A DNA stretch of 64,000 nucleotides from positions 9,300,001 to 9,364,000 of the forward strand of contig NW_020825289.1 in NCBI RefSeq assembly GCF_003286085.1, written 5' to 3'. This DNA comes from Drosophila persimilis (lineage: Eukaryota > Arthropoda > Insecta > Diptera > Drosophilidae). Position 1 is the first letter of the stretch, and each line of letters starts with the position of its first letter. The position numbers were made by a program, and so were the translations under genes. Positions 43,690 to 57,900 of this stretch are shown here, in pieces. The notes under the pieces are model-generated. The model was given only the letters and a program-made list of their open reading frames with translations. It was not told the DNA's origin and searched no databases.

Positions 43690-46600
43690 TAACAATGAGG
43701 GAACACCAATTATCTATGAATTTACAAGACCACTGGGACTCAGGGGCCCCTTATCTTGCCACTGATAAAGACAATCACTAATGGAATCGCATTATACTAG
43801 TTGCTGTGGCCCCAAAGCATACGACCAAGTCGACTTAGTCATCGACTACCCCTATCAGGGGCTTTCCCTTAGACTTTAAAAATTAAATTATATATTTATT
43901 GATTGTGGTCAATCCTTGGGACTAATTCTTATCTCAAACTCTGCATAAAAGAATCCCTCAAATTAATTTGCGGTTTAATAATTTCGTTATAAATAATATT
44001 ATATTTTAAGAACGGGGGAGCACGGTTCGGTGAACCCCCCGAAAGAAAGTGCGGAATTTCCTGTTATTCTTAATTTTCAAGACCCAACTTCCGAGAAATA
44101 AGATAATAACGATTCGCGCCTGTCTTGAAGCTTATCGCCAAACAAAAGGCAAACAAAAGGCAAACAGCGAACCAACTTCCCGAGAGGTAATCACTCAATT
44201 ACACCCAAATTTCCAAGGTGTAGAATTTTGCACCACACTGCGTATGCTTAATATTGCACACGTAACCTTGCAGTTCTGCCTCGCTGTCACTGTCAATGTC
44301 GCTGCCTCTTCATCCTCCTTCTGGCTGAGCTGCATACTAAGCAGTAGGGAGTCCGTCCTGATGCTGCTGCATCTGCCCCAAGGTTCGCGCTCCAGCGAGC
44401 TGTCGAGTAGTGTCTGCTACACAGAGCGCACAGCAGCTCCCGCTGATGGATTGTCAGCCATCAGGCCACTTGGGTAACGCTGTTAAATGGCTCACAAATA
44501 AGTGTAATTGTTTTGTAAATGGCCCAGCAGCAAACAATTTTCAATGCTGCTCAATGTCTGTCCGGCTGTCAGTTGGCAACTCACTCACCCGCTCGGTTCG
44601 AGAGTGAGTCAACAGCTCGAAGAAAAATCACCTCGGGAATTGTTTATAATTTTTTTACGACCCCACTTATGCGTACTTTGCCATATAAACCAAATGAGTT
44701 TCCTCAAAGATAACCAACTAAAAAACATTTGCTTAGTGACTAACAATTAACAATTGCCTGCCATAAACACACAAATAAAAAGCAATGTCAAAAATATACA
44801 ACATACATATCTATTTTCCTTATTGGCAAGAAATGTACCGTTTATATCTTTCAGGAAACGGAAGTAAACGGAAAAAAAAGTAAAGAGTGGAATTTCTTCT
44901 ATAAGATACATGGAATTATTTTGTTCTTTTCCAGATGTATACAGCTTTCATGCAGTTGAAATGTACTTATATCAAAGATCAAAGATTCAAAGTTTAGAAT
45001 GAACTATGATTGCTGAAGTAGGTCTAGAATAGAATACCTGTATCTTTTAATAGTCAATCAACTTACACATCTCCTAAGAAACCCCTTGCCCAGGTCAGCC
45101 ATGCACCTCGCTCTGACGAACATGATTCCCCACCAACTTATCACCGGAACAACCATTAAACGTCACCACATACATACGTATATGAATGTATGTAGATAAC
45201 TACCCAGCTTTAGCCCGGCCAAATGAGCTGATAAGAATGTCGCTGCCAATTATCAGTTGGTAATTAAAAATCGAAAAAATTACGGCCTGCAGTGGACAAA
45301 ACAATTGGGAAGGGAAGGGCATTATACGAGTATACGCGGAAAGCTAATGAACGATTCTCAGTATTGCGACATATGATTATTTTTACAACCACATGCCGCA
45401 GCACTTGATCGCACTGATGTCACTGCCAATTATCAATATTATTATAAACTATGAACAAGGCAATAACAGAGAAGAAATTTACGATTGGCCATAACAAGAA
45501 GCGAGAGCAATCAAATGAGATAGAGGCGAGTATATATATTACAAGGAGTAGGATACATAAACCTCCAGCCAGAGCAGCCATAAAGGGAGGACCAGGACTC
45601 GGACACGCTGTCATTTTATGGGAAGCGCGTGAAATTCAATTAAAACGCGTGCTCAATATTAGTGACAATAATCGAAAGAGATAGAGATGGCTTTGGCTAT
45701 GGAGGGGTGTGGCCAGGCCATAAAGACGAGATATTGCATAAAATTGAAGGGCAACAGTCGGCCAGACAGTCAGTCAGACGATGAGGCGGTGGCAATGGCA
45801 ATGGCAGTGGTAGTGGCAGTGGCAGTGGCAGTGGCCATCCAGTGGAGGGCAGCTCCCTCATCATAGATAAGACTCCATGTAAATGCCGGAAAAGGGAATA
45901 GTTTTGTGTGATTTATGTATATGCCGCCAAAGAGCGTGTGTGGTGCACCACATTCCGGTGGGCGTTTGATCGAATGGGGCATGTGCGTCACTCTCCATAA
46001 AGATTACACGCTGATTATGAAACAGACCGTATCTTATACGCATGCATTGTAATTCAAATACCTGACGAACTGCAGCGTGGAAATTAATTAAGCTTCTTTT
46101 TTCAGGAGTAGGGGTACATCGAAGCTCTGTGAATTTTTGTTTTTCCACGGCACTAGCGGACTCCCTAATCGCAGGCAACAGAACGAATGATAAAATAATT
46201 AAAAACTATTAACTGTGTCATCGCATACGCCCAAAATAATACTTTTTAATCGCTTTAATGAAAGTTTGGCGAAAAGAAAACCCAACTGCTGCAAATCCTT
46301 TATGCATTATGTGGAAAACAAACGAAAATTTATGGCAAAAACAAAAATCTGCATAAATAAATGAATAAAAACCTCAAAATATGACCGCAAAAGAACCCAA
46401 AAACAAGTGCACCAAATCTATTTGCAAAACTTTAAGATGCTAAAACACAAAGGAAATTTTTAAATATAATGGACAGAGAGTGAGCGAGAGGGGGGCAGTC
46501 CAGTAGTGAGTGAAGCGCCAGAGTCGAAAAGCCGCAAAAAGCCAGAACATTAAAATGAAGTCAACAATGGACGGAAGTTGGCCAGCTGCAGACGAGGACT

Positions 46601-48300
46601 CCACTTGGACTACATACAAAATGAAAGCCTCAAGTGTCCTGAAAAACTGTGCCCGAGCTGGGCAATATCTACGCCCCAGCAGCATTCTTTTTCTGAGGAA
46701 AAAAAGAAGACCAACAAATGTAAAGTTTATTAGATCGCAAATGGTGGGTGAGATGGGAAGAGAAGAGCACCAGAGACAGAGCCAATAACAGCACGGACCA
46801 TTCACATTGGCATCTGCAAGAATGCAATAAAAGCGCTTAACCCTAAAGCAAACGCTTTGCAAATATGTGAAGCGACTACGAAAAATTTAAGAGGCTTCCT
46901 ACAAGAAGCATTAAATTCAGGGGCAACTCTTTACCCTTTCGAAAACAACCAACCAACAACACATCAGATACCAGGCTGCAAGCCTTTACAACTACATATG
47001 TATGTAGGTATACATAGTATTCAGACAAAAATAGATTTCCCTTACTAGGGTATCTAGCAGAAAACCTGTCCGAACAACTAAAATGTAAGCAAAACCAAGA
47101 AGCTGGCCATAAATTTGGTTTGGCTAACTGAAAGACACAGCCTGCAGGGAACATGGAAATTCTGAAATCGATGAGGAGCAAAATCCGATTTCATTTCACA
47201 TTTCAATGGAAGTGCTCGTATGCAGTAAGAGTCATGTTCTATCTTCCTTGTGGCATGGAAAATCCGCAGCAGTTTGGGTACGCAGCCTTATGAAATAATA
47301 ATTCGCAAACATCAAAAGTATGCTCTTGCGGAAACCTGATCAATGCTTAGATCGAAATTATTCACCCAGAATGGTAAATGGAATAATTACGTTCATGAAT
47401 ATGGGGCCCATGATGATTCAATTCAATTTACGCTCAACTGCGTCAAAGTTGAAGTTGCTACACGGTTGTTCTTTTTATGGCTGTTGTTTGCTGTTGGTTG
47501 TTGTTTGTTCCGATATGCCAGGGAGCTACGAGTAGTTTCATGGTATGCCTGCTCATAAATCAAGCCAAAAATTCAAATGTTATCAATACAGTGGGATATT
47601 CCACTGCAGTATGGGTTAGTCCAGCCCCCATCCCTCGTTCCCTCTCGCGAACATTAGAGATAAGCCAGCTGGCCGTCAGCTCCTGCCACCCCTGAATATA
47701 TACTCTACCCAACCACAATCCTTCGTTTTCTATAAAGCGCCAATGACGATGATGTAAGGCTGCAGTCCATATTCCTCTATGTATCTGTGTGCAGGGGCTG
47801 TTGATAAGGGCAACCGTCAGCGTACTTTGTGGGACTAATTACTTTCAGTGTCCCGCCAGCTTTTCTGCTCCAATGACAGTCCCTCTCTCATACCCCGCCA
47901 TTTGCAGAGAACGAAGGTATATTGGTGTATATGCAAATTTATTCAACATGCAGGGCGAGCCTCATAAGATCGATATATTGTATTCATGGCCCGCATCATG
48001 ATCTTGGAGACTGGAGACACAAATTCAAGGATATGCAGTTACTGTGTGGCTCAGATATACATATATTTATCTGTATTTCCTGCAGATATTAGGTTTATAG
48101 ACTCTTTTCTTGTTCGACTCACTTTGAGATGGTCGATTGGATGGTTTCCGAATAGTGGGTATCTTATAGTCGCAATTACAACCTGTTGTACGGGTTTCAG
48201 AACAGGTTAGCGCATATCTAGCAACAGCCACCGCAGCAGCCGCTGCTGGCCTAGCTATTGTATGTAAAAGGTTGGCTGCCTACTTTCGGGCGCTGCGACT
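43690..48300. other. Gene-free stretch right of the cluster
   Basis: No supported gene. The left few hundred bases hold gene I upstream motifs. A GGCAGT-type hexamer run lies near 45790-45835. Open frames such as 46440-46862 (minus, 140 codons) show no domain and overlap frames on the other strand. Confidence 0.5.
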
Positions 48301-48322
48301 TCTATATAAGTAGCCACTTCCA

Positions 48323-48591
48323 TATAAATGGCATAGCCTCAACCTGTTCGCGCATCATTCGCTCCAACGAACCTCGAAACCCGACGCGTTGCAGTTGATC
48401 GCCTCAAAGTGCTCCTTTGTGTACAAGTGATTTTTTTGCCCGCGGAATAGACCAAATGAATCTCATTCCTGCCGTAGAGAATCCCTATTGAGTTAAAAGA
48501 TTCTCAAAAATAAATATTGCCAATCGAAACGAAAAATAAAGCTTTTTAAATCGAGCCATAGTACGCATAGTCCATGTGCTCCAAGGCTTTG
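48323..48591 (+). promoter_or_regulatory. Candidate promoter and first exon of an unseen gene
   Basis: TATAAA at 48323-48328 lies 34 bp before an initiator TCATTC (48355-48360, start A at 48357); another TATATAAG lies at 48303. The sequence after it looks like a leader. An ATG at 48574 opens MCSKAL and runs straight into a strong donor, GTGAGT, at 48592. If real, the gene continues across a long intron to the right. I could not find a partner exon in the window. Confidence 0.35.
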
Positions 48592-49109
48592 GTGAGTAGA
48601 ACAATATTTCAAAAATTCTTGGCACAGAAAAGCAATCAAAAATTGAAAGAAAAAAAATATACGAGAATGCAAGCAACGAATTGTGGATCCCCAAACACGA
48701 GAATGCTTTTCTCTTTGTTCTTGACATTTCTGATTATTAGTTCCATTTTGGAAAGAGTGAAGTGGAAGAAACCTCACCCTAGAGTTTCCGTATCCATGTC
48801 CCCATAATTGTACTGTCTGGACTCAACGTGTTGCCTACATTTCGGGGCGGAGGCAAGTAACATGAGATCCGTCTCCGCTCTCTCCGGCTCGGCCGTATGT
48901 ATGCAAACAGCAATTGAATTAATGCCATGAGCCAAGCGACATGTTGACCATATTCACAGCTGTATACACACTCTCGCACAAGCAGAGAGGGTGGGTTTCA
49001 AAATTGGAAATTAACAAAAACCCAAGAGCAAAAAGCGCAGGCACAAATTTAGCTGAAAATCTAATAAAAAGTACAAGAGTTGAAGGCAATTTCTGGTAGC
49101 AGAGGCATT

Positions 49110-49295
49110 AGATACCCTTAAAGATGTGTACATTGTGTAAATGGCAACTATGTGATATATTGACATACGATAATGGCGGATCCGCTTTATATAATACGTA
49201 CCGACAATAAAAAAAGAATTCGGATTCCCTCCGCCTCTTCCTAGGCCAAAAACCGGATTTGATCAGAGTCATAATACCTTCTGCTTAGGGTATAA
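49110..49295. mobile_element. Worn short mini-me-related element
   Basis: It begins GATACCCTTAAAG and ends CTTCTGCTTAGGGTATA, the same length class (about 185 bp) and end type as 21983-22168. Confidence 0.4.
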
Positions 49296-52200
49296 CATGC
49301 AAAATGGATCACTGTGAAATTCACAGTGTGAATGTGTGTCCCTGCTCATAGCGGCTCGTTCTGCTGTGGCATGCTGCAAGCGAATTAGTGTTGCCACTCG
49401 ACACTTTGTCCAGGCACCAAATCCGGGCAGAAAGGATGTCGGCCGCCCGTGGGACAACTAGAAACTGACAGCCGGCCATCACAGTGGCAGCTACGGAGAG
49501 GGGAATGGTGAGATGCAACAAGAAAAACCCGCTTGCACTTTTCTTTCAAGTGCAGTATGGTGCCGTGCCACCACCCTCCCCGGTGGCACACCCATTTTTT
49601 GAGAATGCTTAACGTGTCACTTGCCTGGCATCTCGGGCAGCTGCAAAAATATGCAAATTAGACATCAAAAATGCCTTAATGAAAATTCCGCCTGTGGCAG
49701 TAGAACAAAAAGACATGAGATGGGAAATTCTTCACACTTTTTCCCCACTAATGTATATTTCTTGCTCTTCTTGGTCCACTTTCCATGCCCTGTCCATCCA
49801 GAAATTGTGCGTCTTTTTCTACAGCTGAATGGATTTGACAGTGTGCGGGTCAAACAAACTGTGGCACCAAACTATCTTTGCAATGGCATAGTTTCGAACA
49901 TAGAAATCGCGTCAAAAGCCAGATGTTGTTTCAGTTCTTTGGATATTTTCTTGAACCAAATTTATGTTTTATGTTAAGTGTTATTTTATGTTATTTTCCC
50001 GCTGAATTTTGTTCGGTTTTCATCGCTTATATTCTGATTAACTTAACGAACTATAGCGAAACAAAATACATCCGCTGGCGCAGGGAAATTAAATAAATTT
50101 TGCAATTAAAAGTTGCACTCCTTCGAAAACATTTGTCATAGTAAATAAACGTAAATTAAGTTTATTTTTATTTTTTGTTTTCTCTATTTTCCCCTGGGTC
50201 GTGCCACTCTTTCACCCACACCGCATTTTATTCCGCTGCCATTACCCACAACCAAACAACAAACAGTTCTGTTGTGGCTGCGCTTCCGACGACCGACCAA
50301 CCGACCTCCCTTGTTGTCCTTTTGTACAGTTTTGCTGTTACCCTTTCAAGAGGTATTTTTATTACCATTCGAATATAATCCCAATGCGAATGATTCTGTT
50401 AAGATGCAATGGTATCTAAGGAGTATCCAAGAGTTCTGCAGACAAACAATCTCCAAAACTAGTAGTTCAAAATTAATTTGGTTATTTCTATTACCGATTG
50501 AGATTAACATCGGAGTGCGACTGCAAGAGTGTTCAATGCCTCGGCTCGCCTCAGTTGCTCTCAATTTGATTGTATTTGTTTTTATTTCATTTCGTTTGCT
50601 AAATAAGCAGGAAGCACCGCTGTTCAAGGCAGGGAAGGGTATGAGCATGACCATGGGAGTGGCAGGGAGGCCAAGTGCCGCTTCCGCTGGAACTGAAACT
50701 GAAACAGAGACTGGATCTGAAGCTGTAACTGAAACTGAAACTCTTCATGTTGTTTTAATTACTTTCTGATTTATTTAGCACGCCAACAATGGGACACAAC
50801 CGACTCGCATAACATCGCACTCGGTCCGTCCACATTATTGACTCTAATTAGTGGCCCTGTCACCTGACTGCAGGCGGGCGGAGGAGCAGAACAAAAACGG
50901 GATCTCTGCTCTGTCTAATGGAACATGAGCGCGCATAAAATGTTGCCAAATTGCAGTCGGGCAAACAGCCAAATTATATTTACATTATTTAAGTGCGGTG
51001 CGAAAATTTTCAACTAAAATCCAGCCCATAGGCATAGGCAGATGCAACCAAAACAGCAAACAGAAACTACAGTACAACAACGACCATAGTTTTCACACAG
51101 AATTAAATAAGCTGCTCCTTTGCGCAGAAATTTGTTTGTCGTTTCAGGTCATTTCTGAGCCTGACCAGAAATTAGAGCAGAATTTTCATTGCTTGTAATT
51201 TCGGTCGTGCGTGTTGTGCAGCCTTTCATTATATCTAACTGCGCGGTGTGGGGACTAGGCGCCACAGGAGTTTGTCCAGGACCTGGTCAACAGAAAATAC
51301 CCCTTGCTTCTTACAGAAAGATCAGCCAAATACGATTTCGATTTCGTATAGAGATTCATATTCATATGTATCGATTGTATGGTCGAAAACGCTTCCATCT
51401 TTCTGTTGCAAACATTTCCACAAATACAATGCACCCGGGGTACACCAAGAACATCGAGTATTAACATCATTTCGCATTATAGCCGAAAATGAATGGTCTA
51501 CATTCGGCACGGGTAATCTGTGTTGTTCGTTTTGGCCATGTTCACTAGCCACTCGATATGCCAAACATTTTGAGATGAATCAGTCTTCAAGTCAATTTTG
51601 CATTTACATATGTTTCGACTCAAGGTCTCGGATTTGTTGGCCTAAAAGAAAATCAAATTGAAACAAAATAACATGAAATTCCAAACATTTTCATGACAGA
51701 GACAGCTTGCATTTATTTCAGAAAATATTTCCCAGAGTTTTAAAAAGGGAATGACACGTCTGAAGAGAGGCGAGATTTTCTTAATTGTATATATCTACCT
51801 GTACATTTATAATGTTATTATACTTGCTATGTCTACCTACGGTTAAAAAGACAGTTGTTGTGGAGCCTTTAAAATATTCCAAATACAACGAAACCCGATA
51901 TTTAGTTGAAGGGAAGATATTCAGTGCTATAAAGCTTATCGTATAGCTAAATTCTTTAATTTTTAAATTTTCGGATTTTGCAGAGCACTTTGGCTTCCGC
52001 CTAGGCGATCAAGTGCATTGCCAGCTCCTAGCTGCCGCACAGATGTGGTGTTCTGACCTGGATCAGCCCATTTTGCAAATTTTAGTTTAGTTTACACAAC
52101 TCCTGGTATAATATAATTAAAAATATTTATATTTACCTGCAGTCGCTTGCTCCCTCGCTCGGATACTAAGTTAATTTACACCGCAAATAGCTTTTTGCGG

Positions 52201-52632
52201 TTTCCATGACAATAATGCTAATTAAATGAAACATAGGTGCAGGTGCCCCTACTTCTTCTGCGGTAAACCCAGCACTTTGTGGCAAGCAGCCTTAAAATAA
52301 TAACCAACCGAGTAGCTGCTCCTGCTCTCCCCTCTCCCCACTCGAAACTCGAAACTGGCCCCAAAAAAATACATATTGCATGCGTACTCTAAAATTAATT
52401 GGAATGCAAATGCAGTTGAGGGAAAAGAGCTGCAATTAAATTGCGCAGGACCTCACAGTCAAGTGACGGTGGGTCCCTTCCTCGCATCGGGACTGCAATT
52501 ATACAAACTAATGCCGTTTAATTAAGTTCACACGTGCCACAATTAAATCTTCGGCGCTAATTGATGAACGTGTTTCCAGGGGTCTACATTCATGCATACA
52601 TGTACGTGGAGAACATTCGTTGCTTTACTTTT

Positions 52633-52840
52633 TCATACCCTTTACTCAGGGAATACTCTTGGGGCACATCGTATTCGCACAAGTGTACATATACATATGT
52701 TGCAAAAAGCGCTTTGCATCCAAAAAAGTATATACACATGTATATAATTCTCGATCAGCATCAACAATTGTAGTTTCCATCTTGTGGAGAATGCTTTATC
52801 CCACCTTTTCCTCACAAAAGACCCTCAAGTGGGGGTATCT
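52633..52840. mobile_element. Worn mini-me-related element with core
   Basis: The ends are CATACCCTTTACTCAGGG and GGGGGTATCT. Inside, AAAAAGTATATACACATG and CGATCAGCATCAA match, with changes, the AAAGTATATATATTC and GATCAGCATCAATAG core of the long copy at 59875. This links the short segments to the long element. Confidence 0.5.
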
Positions 52841-53949
52841 TCTATTCCAAATGTTGGCGGCAGTACTATTATTATTGTTCAAACTTGTTTTTGTTTTTTT
52901 AAACGTAGAACAATCTCACGTAGTAGTCAGCAAAACGGCAAACAAATAATCCGGAGGGTGAGTGGCAGAAGGTGTGGACGCGTGGCTGGGGAAATCGTTC
53001 GTGTTGGGAAATCATAAATAGTTTCTGGCCCCACCAGAATGTATCCCTTCCGAATTAGGCTAAACTGGATTTTGCTTACACGCATTGCCGTGCCGAACAT
53101 TTGGCACCCGCCGTTCACCCGCCCCACCGCCCCTCTGCCCTGATTCGGACGGGCGTGCCATGTTGAGTTACTGCCTTCGTTACGGATTGGTCAGAATTCC
53201 AAAATTATTTAGCAAATTAACAGGCTGACAAGTCAACTGTGCATGCATTTGGAAGTGGCTGACGTGGGTCCCCGGCTATGTGACCAGATTGCCAAGAGCC
53301 AAGAGCCGGAAAACTTATGGATTGCCGGCACGCAGAGCATTTCCAATTGCTTACCTTGGCCAAGGACAAGGATGCGGCGAGTGGCGGCAGGTCAACGACT
53401 GCCCATTAAAGTAATTCTCTTACGAGTACGAGTATTGTTTGCCTTAGGTATTTTGGCTTTCGGTTCCCCCCCTCCTGTTGCACGCTGCAGTGTCCAAATA
53501 TTTTTGTTGAGTCTCAGACCGCAGGACAAACACAAAGACAACACATAGCCAGAAGTTTGTAACATTTTATTGTGTGTATGTGCCAGCTTATTGTCTTGTT
53601 AAAGCCAGCTTAGAGGAGAGCCAAACTCCGCACTGGAGTGGTCGTTGGAGCGGGAGAATTGTTTGTGGCATCGAGGCCTCATAATGAAGTAGCTTGTTAA
53701 TAAATAAATAAATTGGACTGCATCTCAGGCTGAATGTACTCATTTGCATTCAGTGATTCGCAAAAATAACACGCACGTGGTAATACGATTTTTCACAGAA
53801 CTGTAATTAAAGCCGGCACCGAGACCGAGGCTGCAGTCGAGACAGAAAAGAAGTTCGTGAATCCTGGCCAACTGCCTCAAGTGCTGCACTTGATATAATT
53901 TGCCGCCAGAAGCTCGTATATCAGACAGCAGCAGGAGCAGCTTTCGGTT

Positions 53950-53961
53950 GCTCTCTCTCTG

Positions 53962-53996
<35 letters not shown>
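53950..53996. repeat. (CT)n microsatellite
   Basis: About 47 bp of CT with two G interruptions. Confidence 0.93.
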
Positions 53997-54000
<4 letters not shown>

Positions 54001-54928
54001 TCGACAACTCAGCGAACTGAATGGGAAAGGCGGCAAAATATGAGGTCCTGGAGAGACTATACGGGTGCCAGTAGGAGTGGCCTGCGCAACGAGGTCAACG
54101 ACAGGGATAGAGCTGCCAAACTGGGGGCAGACTTCAAGTGTGGGTGGGACTGTGCCTCCGGCGGTGCCCGTGTCTCTGTCTGGTGGCCAGCACTCGTGGA
54201 TAATAAAACAATTAAGCGCAAAGTCAACATGGCCGGCCAAAAAAAGTTGACTCCGCCAGTCGACCTGCCACGCCCCCCTTCTGCCCACACAGCAATCGAA
54301 ATAGGAATCGAAAATTCCGCACTCCCATTTGAATGCAATGCCACATGCGGCTTTCTGCCGCTGCCATAGGGCGTATACTTAATCAAATGCATTGCAAGCA
54401 GCGCCAACAGCACACCACAAAATGGAACGATGCCCAGTGGGCGGATGGGTTAGGACACAACGCAAACGTTTAATGGGAATTTATGGCTGGACATTATGCA
54501 TCAGGCCTCTTCGGTTCCATTTGGCCCTTCGCTGTGCACAGTTGGAAAAAAAACCCCCAATAGATGAGATGTTCTATAGCTATTTACAAGATTTTGGACA
54601 TCTTTTAAATGTAGATTCTACCAGAAACAAACTCGTCTCTTTCTCAATTTTGGATGCCTACCCACTACACTCCTGTACCCCTACCATCCTACCATCCTGC
54701 AGTCTGAGTGCTCTGAGTGTGGGCTTTCAAGATCCTTTCCCACCCCATCACATCACAAAACATCCAGCACCAAACCAGCTCCCAGGTTTCTGCGCACTTT
54801 TGAGGGCGCGTAACGTCATTTATGCGGCTTGAATACATCTCGCCTTGAGTGACGTTATCCGTGGAAAGTTCCTCCACAAAGTGAGGGCTCCATTTTCCTG
54901 CCGGGCCATTGTAAGGATGTAGCTGTTA

Positions 54929-54968
54929 CGTTGCCTCGTGTTCACTTCATAATCGTGACGAGGCAACG
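54929..54968. repeat. Hairpin-forming inverted repeat
   Basis: CGTTGCCTCGT (54929-54939) pairs perfectly with ACGAGGCAACG (54958-54968). Three more base pairs (CAC/GTG) can form after a three-base bulge, leaving a nine-base loop. Confidence 0.85.
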
Positions 54969-57900
54969 CCAACTTGAATAATTGCTGTCAGGGTGTGAAA
55001 GGAAGAAGCCCGTCAGCATCTACTTAACTATCGCTTGCATAAGCTGTCGGTGGGTCCATCGATCTATGCCCCCTGCCATAGACAACACTCAACTATCCCA
55101 TCCCTTTAGTGCACTGGGGACCTTCCACAAATTCAGCGACGAGACCCCTCCCCAGTCTCAGTGCACGTTTAAATTGTTTTGGGTGCTCGTAATGAATGGT
55201 CTCCACTCAATTGTCGCGAGCGCCAGAAGCAAGTGCCACTTGAGTCGCTCTATAATTGTCTTGTAAACAGGGGGTCCACTCCTACTTCACCTCCTGCTTA
55301 TCCGTTGGAGCTCTGGACATATGAGAGTTATTGTTCCGACTCCAGTTTCTGCTCAAGCGATCAAGAACATATGCCCCAGGACGTTGGAGCTCATCGTTGT
55401 CGTTCGCTCAACCATAAAATAAAAGATAATCATTATTTTTCTAAGATTGAACATAAATTCTTCGCAGGCGCGCTCTACCATCAAATGTGGCACACATTGT
55501 GGGAGTCACGGGGGGTTGGGATGGGTGAAATGCTTCCCCGGAAATGCATCAAAATTCGCTGGGCTCCTTACCCACTGGCCGTATCTGTGTCTGCTCAACG
55601 GAAGTGCGCTAGCGCACAGGAAAAGGAATAAAGTACGCAGCGTAGGATACCCACAGAAACACACAACCCGACACAGATACAAATGCCACATGCCACATTT
55701 TCGCACAGATACACGCACAGGCACAGACACACAATCGCACAGGATGCAGCGGTAGCCCGTGGCCTGGCAGGCGGACAGGACATGTGAGTGCGGGCAGGAG
55801 AGTGCTCGGGCGTTAAGAAAAGCAACGCCTGCAGCGGCTATATATGAAAAGCCCGGATGCAGCTCATTTCACTTGGCCAAGCAACAAAATGCAGGCGGCA
55901 CAGACTGGCATCCTACCCCGCGAGAGAAGATCCAGAGCGGCAGAGGCGTGAGGCGAGAAAGATGATGCATTGCCGGGTTGATTTAATAAATTTTCAAATA
56001 TTTATCCGCAAAATATTTTTCAGTATCCGAGGATGAAAGTCAATTTAATAAACTGTTAAACAAAGTGCATGGGCAAAATGGAAATTGTTCTTGCGCCACG
56101 AAATGAATCGGGAAGACATATGTATATACTCTAGGGCAAACGAACCTTTAGGATTTTAAATTGTTTGTATTTGTTTTAAGGTTTAGATGTTTTAAACATC
56201 TTACTAAAATATTATATATGTACTATATGTTTTATGGATAATATATCTATACCCCAATCAGTTGTCGATCAGTTGATTCATCAAACATGCCCCATTCTGT
56301 TGTAAGGGTATTCAAGAGGCGCGTTAAGTGTGCCAAAGTATTGCGTAATGTGTGCTGGGGAGCCGCCCCACGTACATACACGTCTGTATTCGTATACATA
56401 TTTGTATATACTTATCCGTGCTTTTCTTGGTTCGACGTCTTCCATTAAAACTTAAAAAAAGTTCGCTCCCTTAATTAAATGTCGTATAAAATGAAAGCTT
56501 GCAACATTTTCCAACCACAAAAATAAAAGGATCCTTGGGTGCACGAACCCCCTTGTCACCCTCTTCACTTTCCACTCGCTTTCTTCACTTCTGCCACCCA
56601 CCTACCACACATCCTGCATCCTGAGTACACCCCATCGGCATGTGGTGCCTGTCGAAGTGATTAAATTGAGCAACCATTAAAATAAATATGGCGACAAATG
56701 GTTCAAGGGTGCTCTCAGAAAGCGGAGTGGAGACACCACTCCCCCCAGTTCATTAAGCGAGAGAGAATAAGTAGGGAAAGCGGAGGGGGAGTAATGATGT
56801 TTGGCCCTGACTCTCCATCGCCAAATTATGCGAAAACGTGTGAATGATGTGCGCGTCTGTCGCGACTCACTTTTTCCCTCCAACACTTTTTAATAACTCT
56901 GATGGGGGCAGAGAATGAATGAAGACTGGGGGAAGGCAATGGGGAGCGAAAGTCAGGCTAATTGAAATCAATTTGCCAGCCAATCGACTGACCCTCATGC
57001 AGATCATTAGGCCAGGTCGAAAGGAGCAGCAGTATCAGCCTCAGCAGGTTGAGTGGCAGCAGGCTGCATGAGTGCGACCACAACAGATTCTTGACCACTT
57101 GATGAGCATTCAGCCAAGGTCTGAAATGGAATCTCACCAACTCTCTCGTCCTCCTATCTCTGTGAGTTTTCTCTATCACAGCATGGCGTTGTCTCTGCCT
57201 CTTGAAAGCGACAAGCGGCCTTGTTGACTGTTGGCAAAACTGTCATTTTGAGTGGGCGGTGACTGCCTCTTTGGCTACCTTCTGTCCGGGTCCTGGCAAT
57301 CAGACTAAAAGCACCTGGCCTGGTCCCCGTCCTTATCCTGGGTCTGGGCCCTAAGCTGTGCTTATTTGTTTGCCACGGCCCACGACAGTATTGGCCAAAA
57401 GGCAAAGGAGCAGGCACAGAATGGAAAGCATTCTTGCAGCACTTTGGTCCATTTCTTGGACCCGTAAATCTTTCCGCACACTTTAGCAATTTATACATAA
57501 CCGCCGGCATTTATTGTCACTTTAAGCTCCGACCTGACACCGATCCCACTGTCCTCTGCCCCCAGCCTCCCTTCACTTTCAACCCCCTCACGTTTGCTAT
57601 TTACATTCGCGGCAGCGGTAATTTTTTGTTCTTCCATTTATTTTTCTGCTGCTTCATGATGCCGCTGCCCGATAAAGTCAACTTCTTCATTTGCAGCCTG
57701 CGGCTGTCCGAGACCTAAACTTTATGCTACCCCACCGAAACACCCTCCGCAGCAAGTGTCACGTTGCAGACTTATTAGCGTGTCTCCGGCCAGATAAAAT
57801 GGGGAAAGCAACGAGGAGAATGGAGATTAAATAATGCTCCCTGGCTAGGTGGAATAGACACGGTGGCGAAATGCCACGGAATACGGGATGTGCACTCGAA

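Noticed and set aside
46440-46862. 140-codon hydrophobic minus-strand frame
   Set aside because: It is opposite another open frame, with no promoter, splice or family support.
53740-54288. 182-codon minus-strand frame
   Set aside because: It crosses a (CT)n microsatellite that codes an Arg-Glu run, and has no domain or gene signals.
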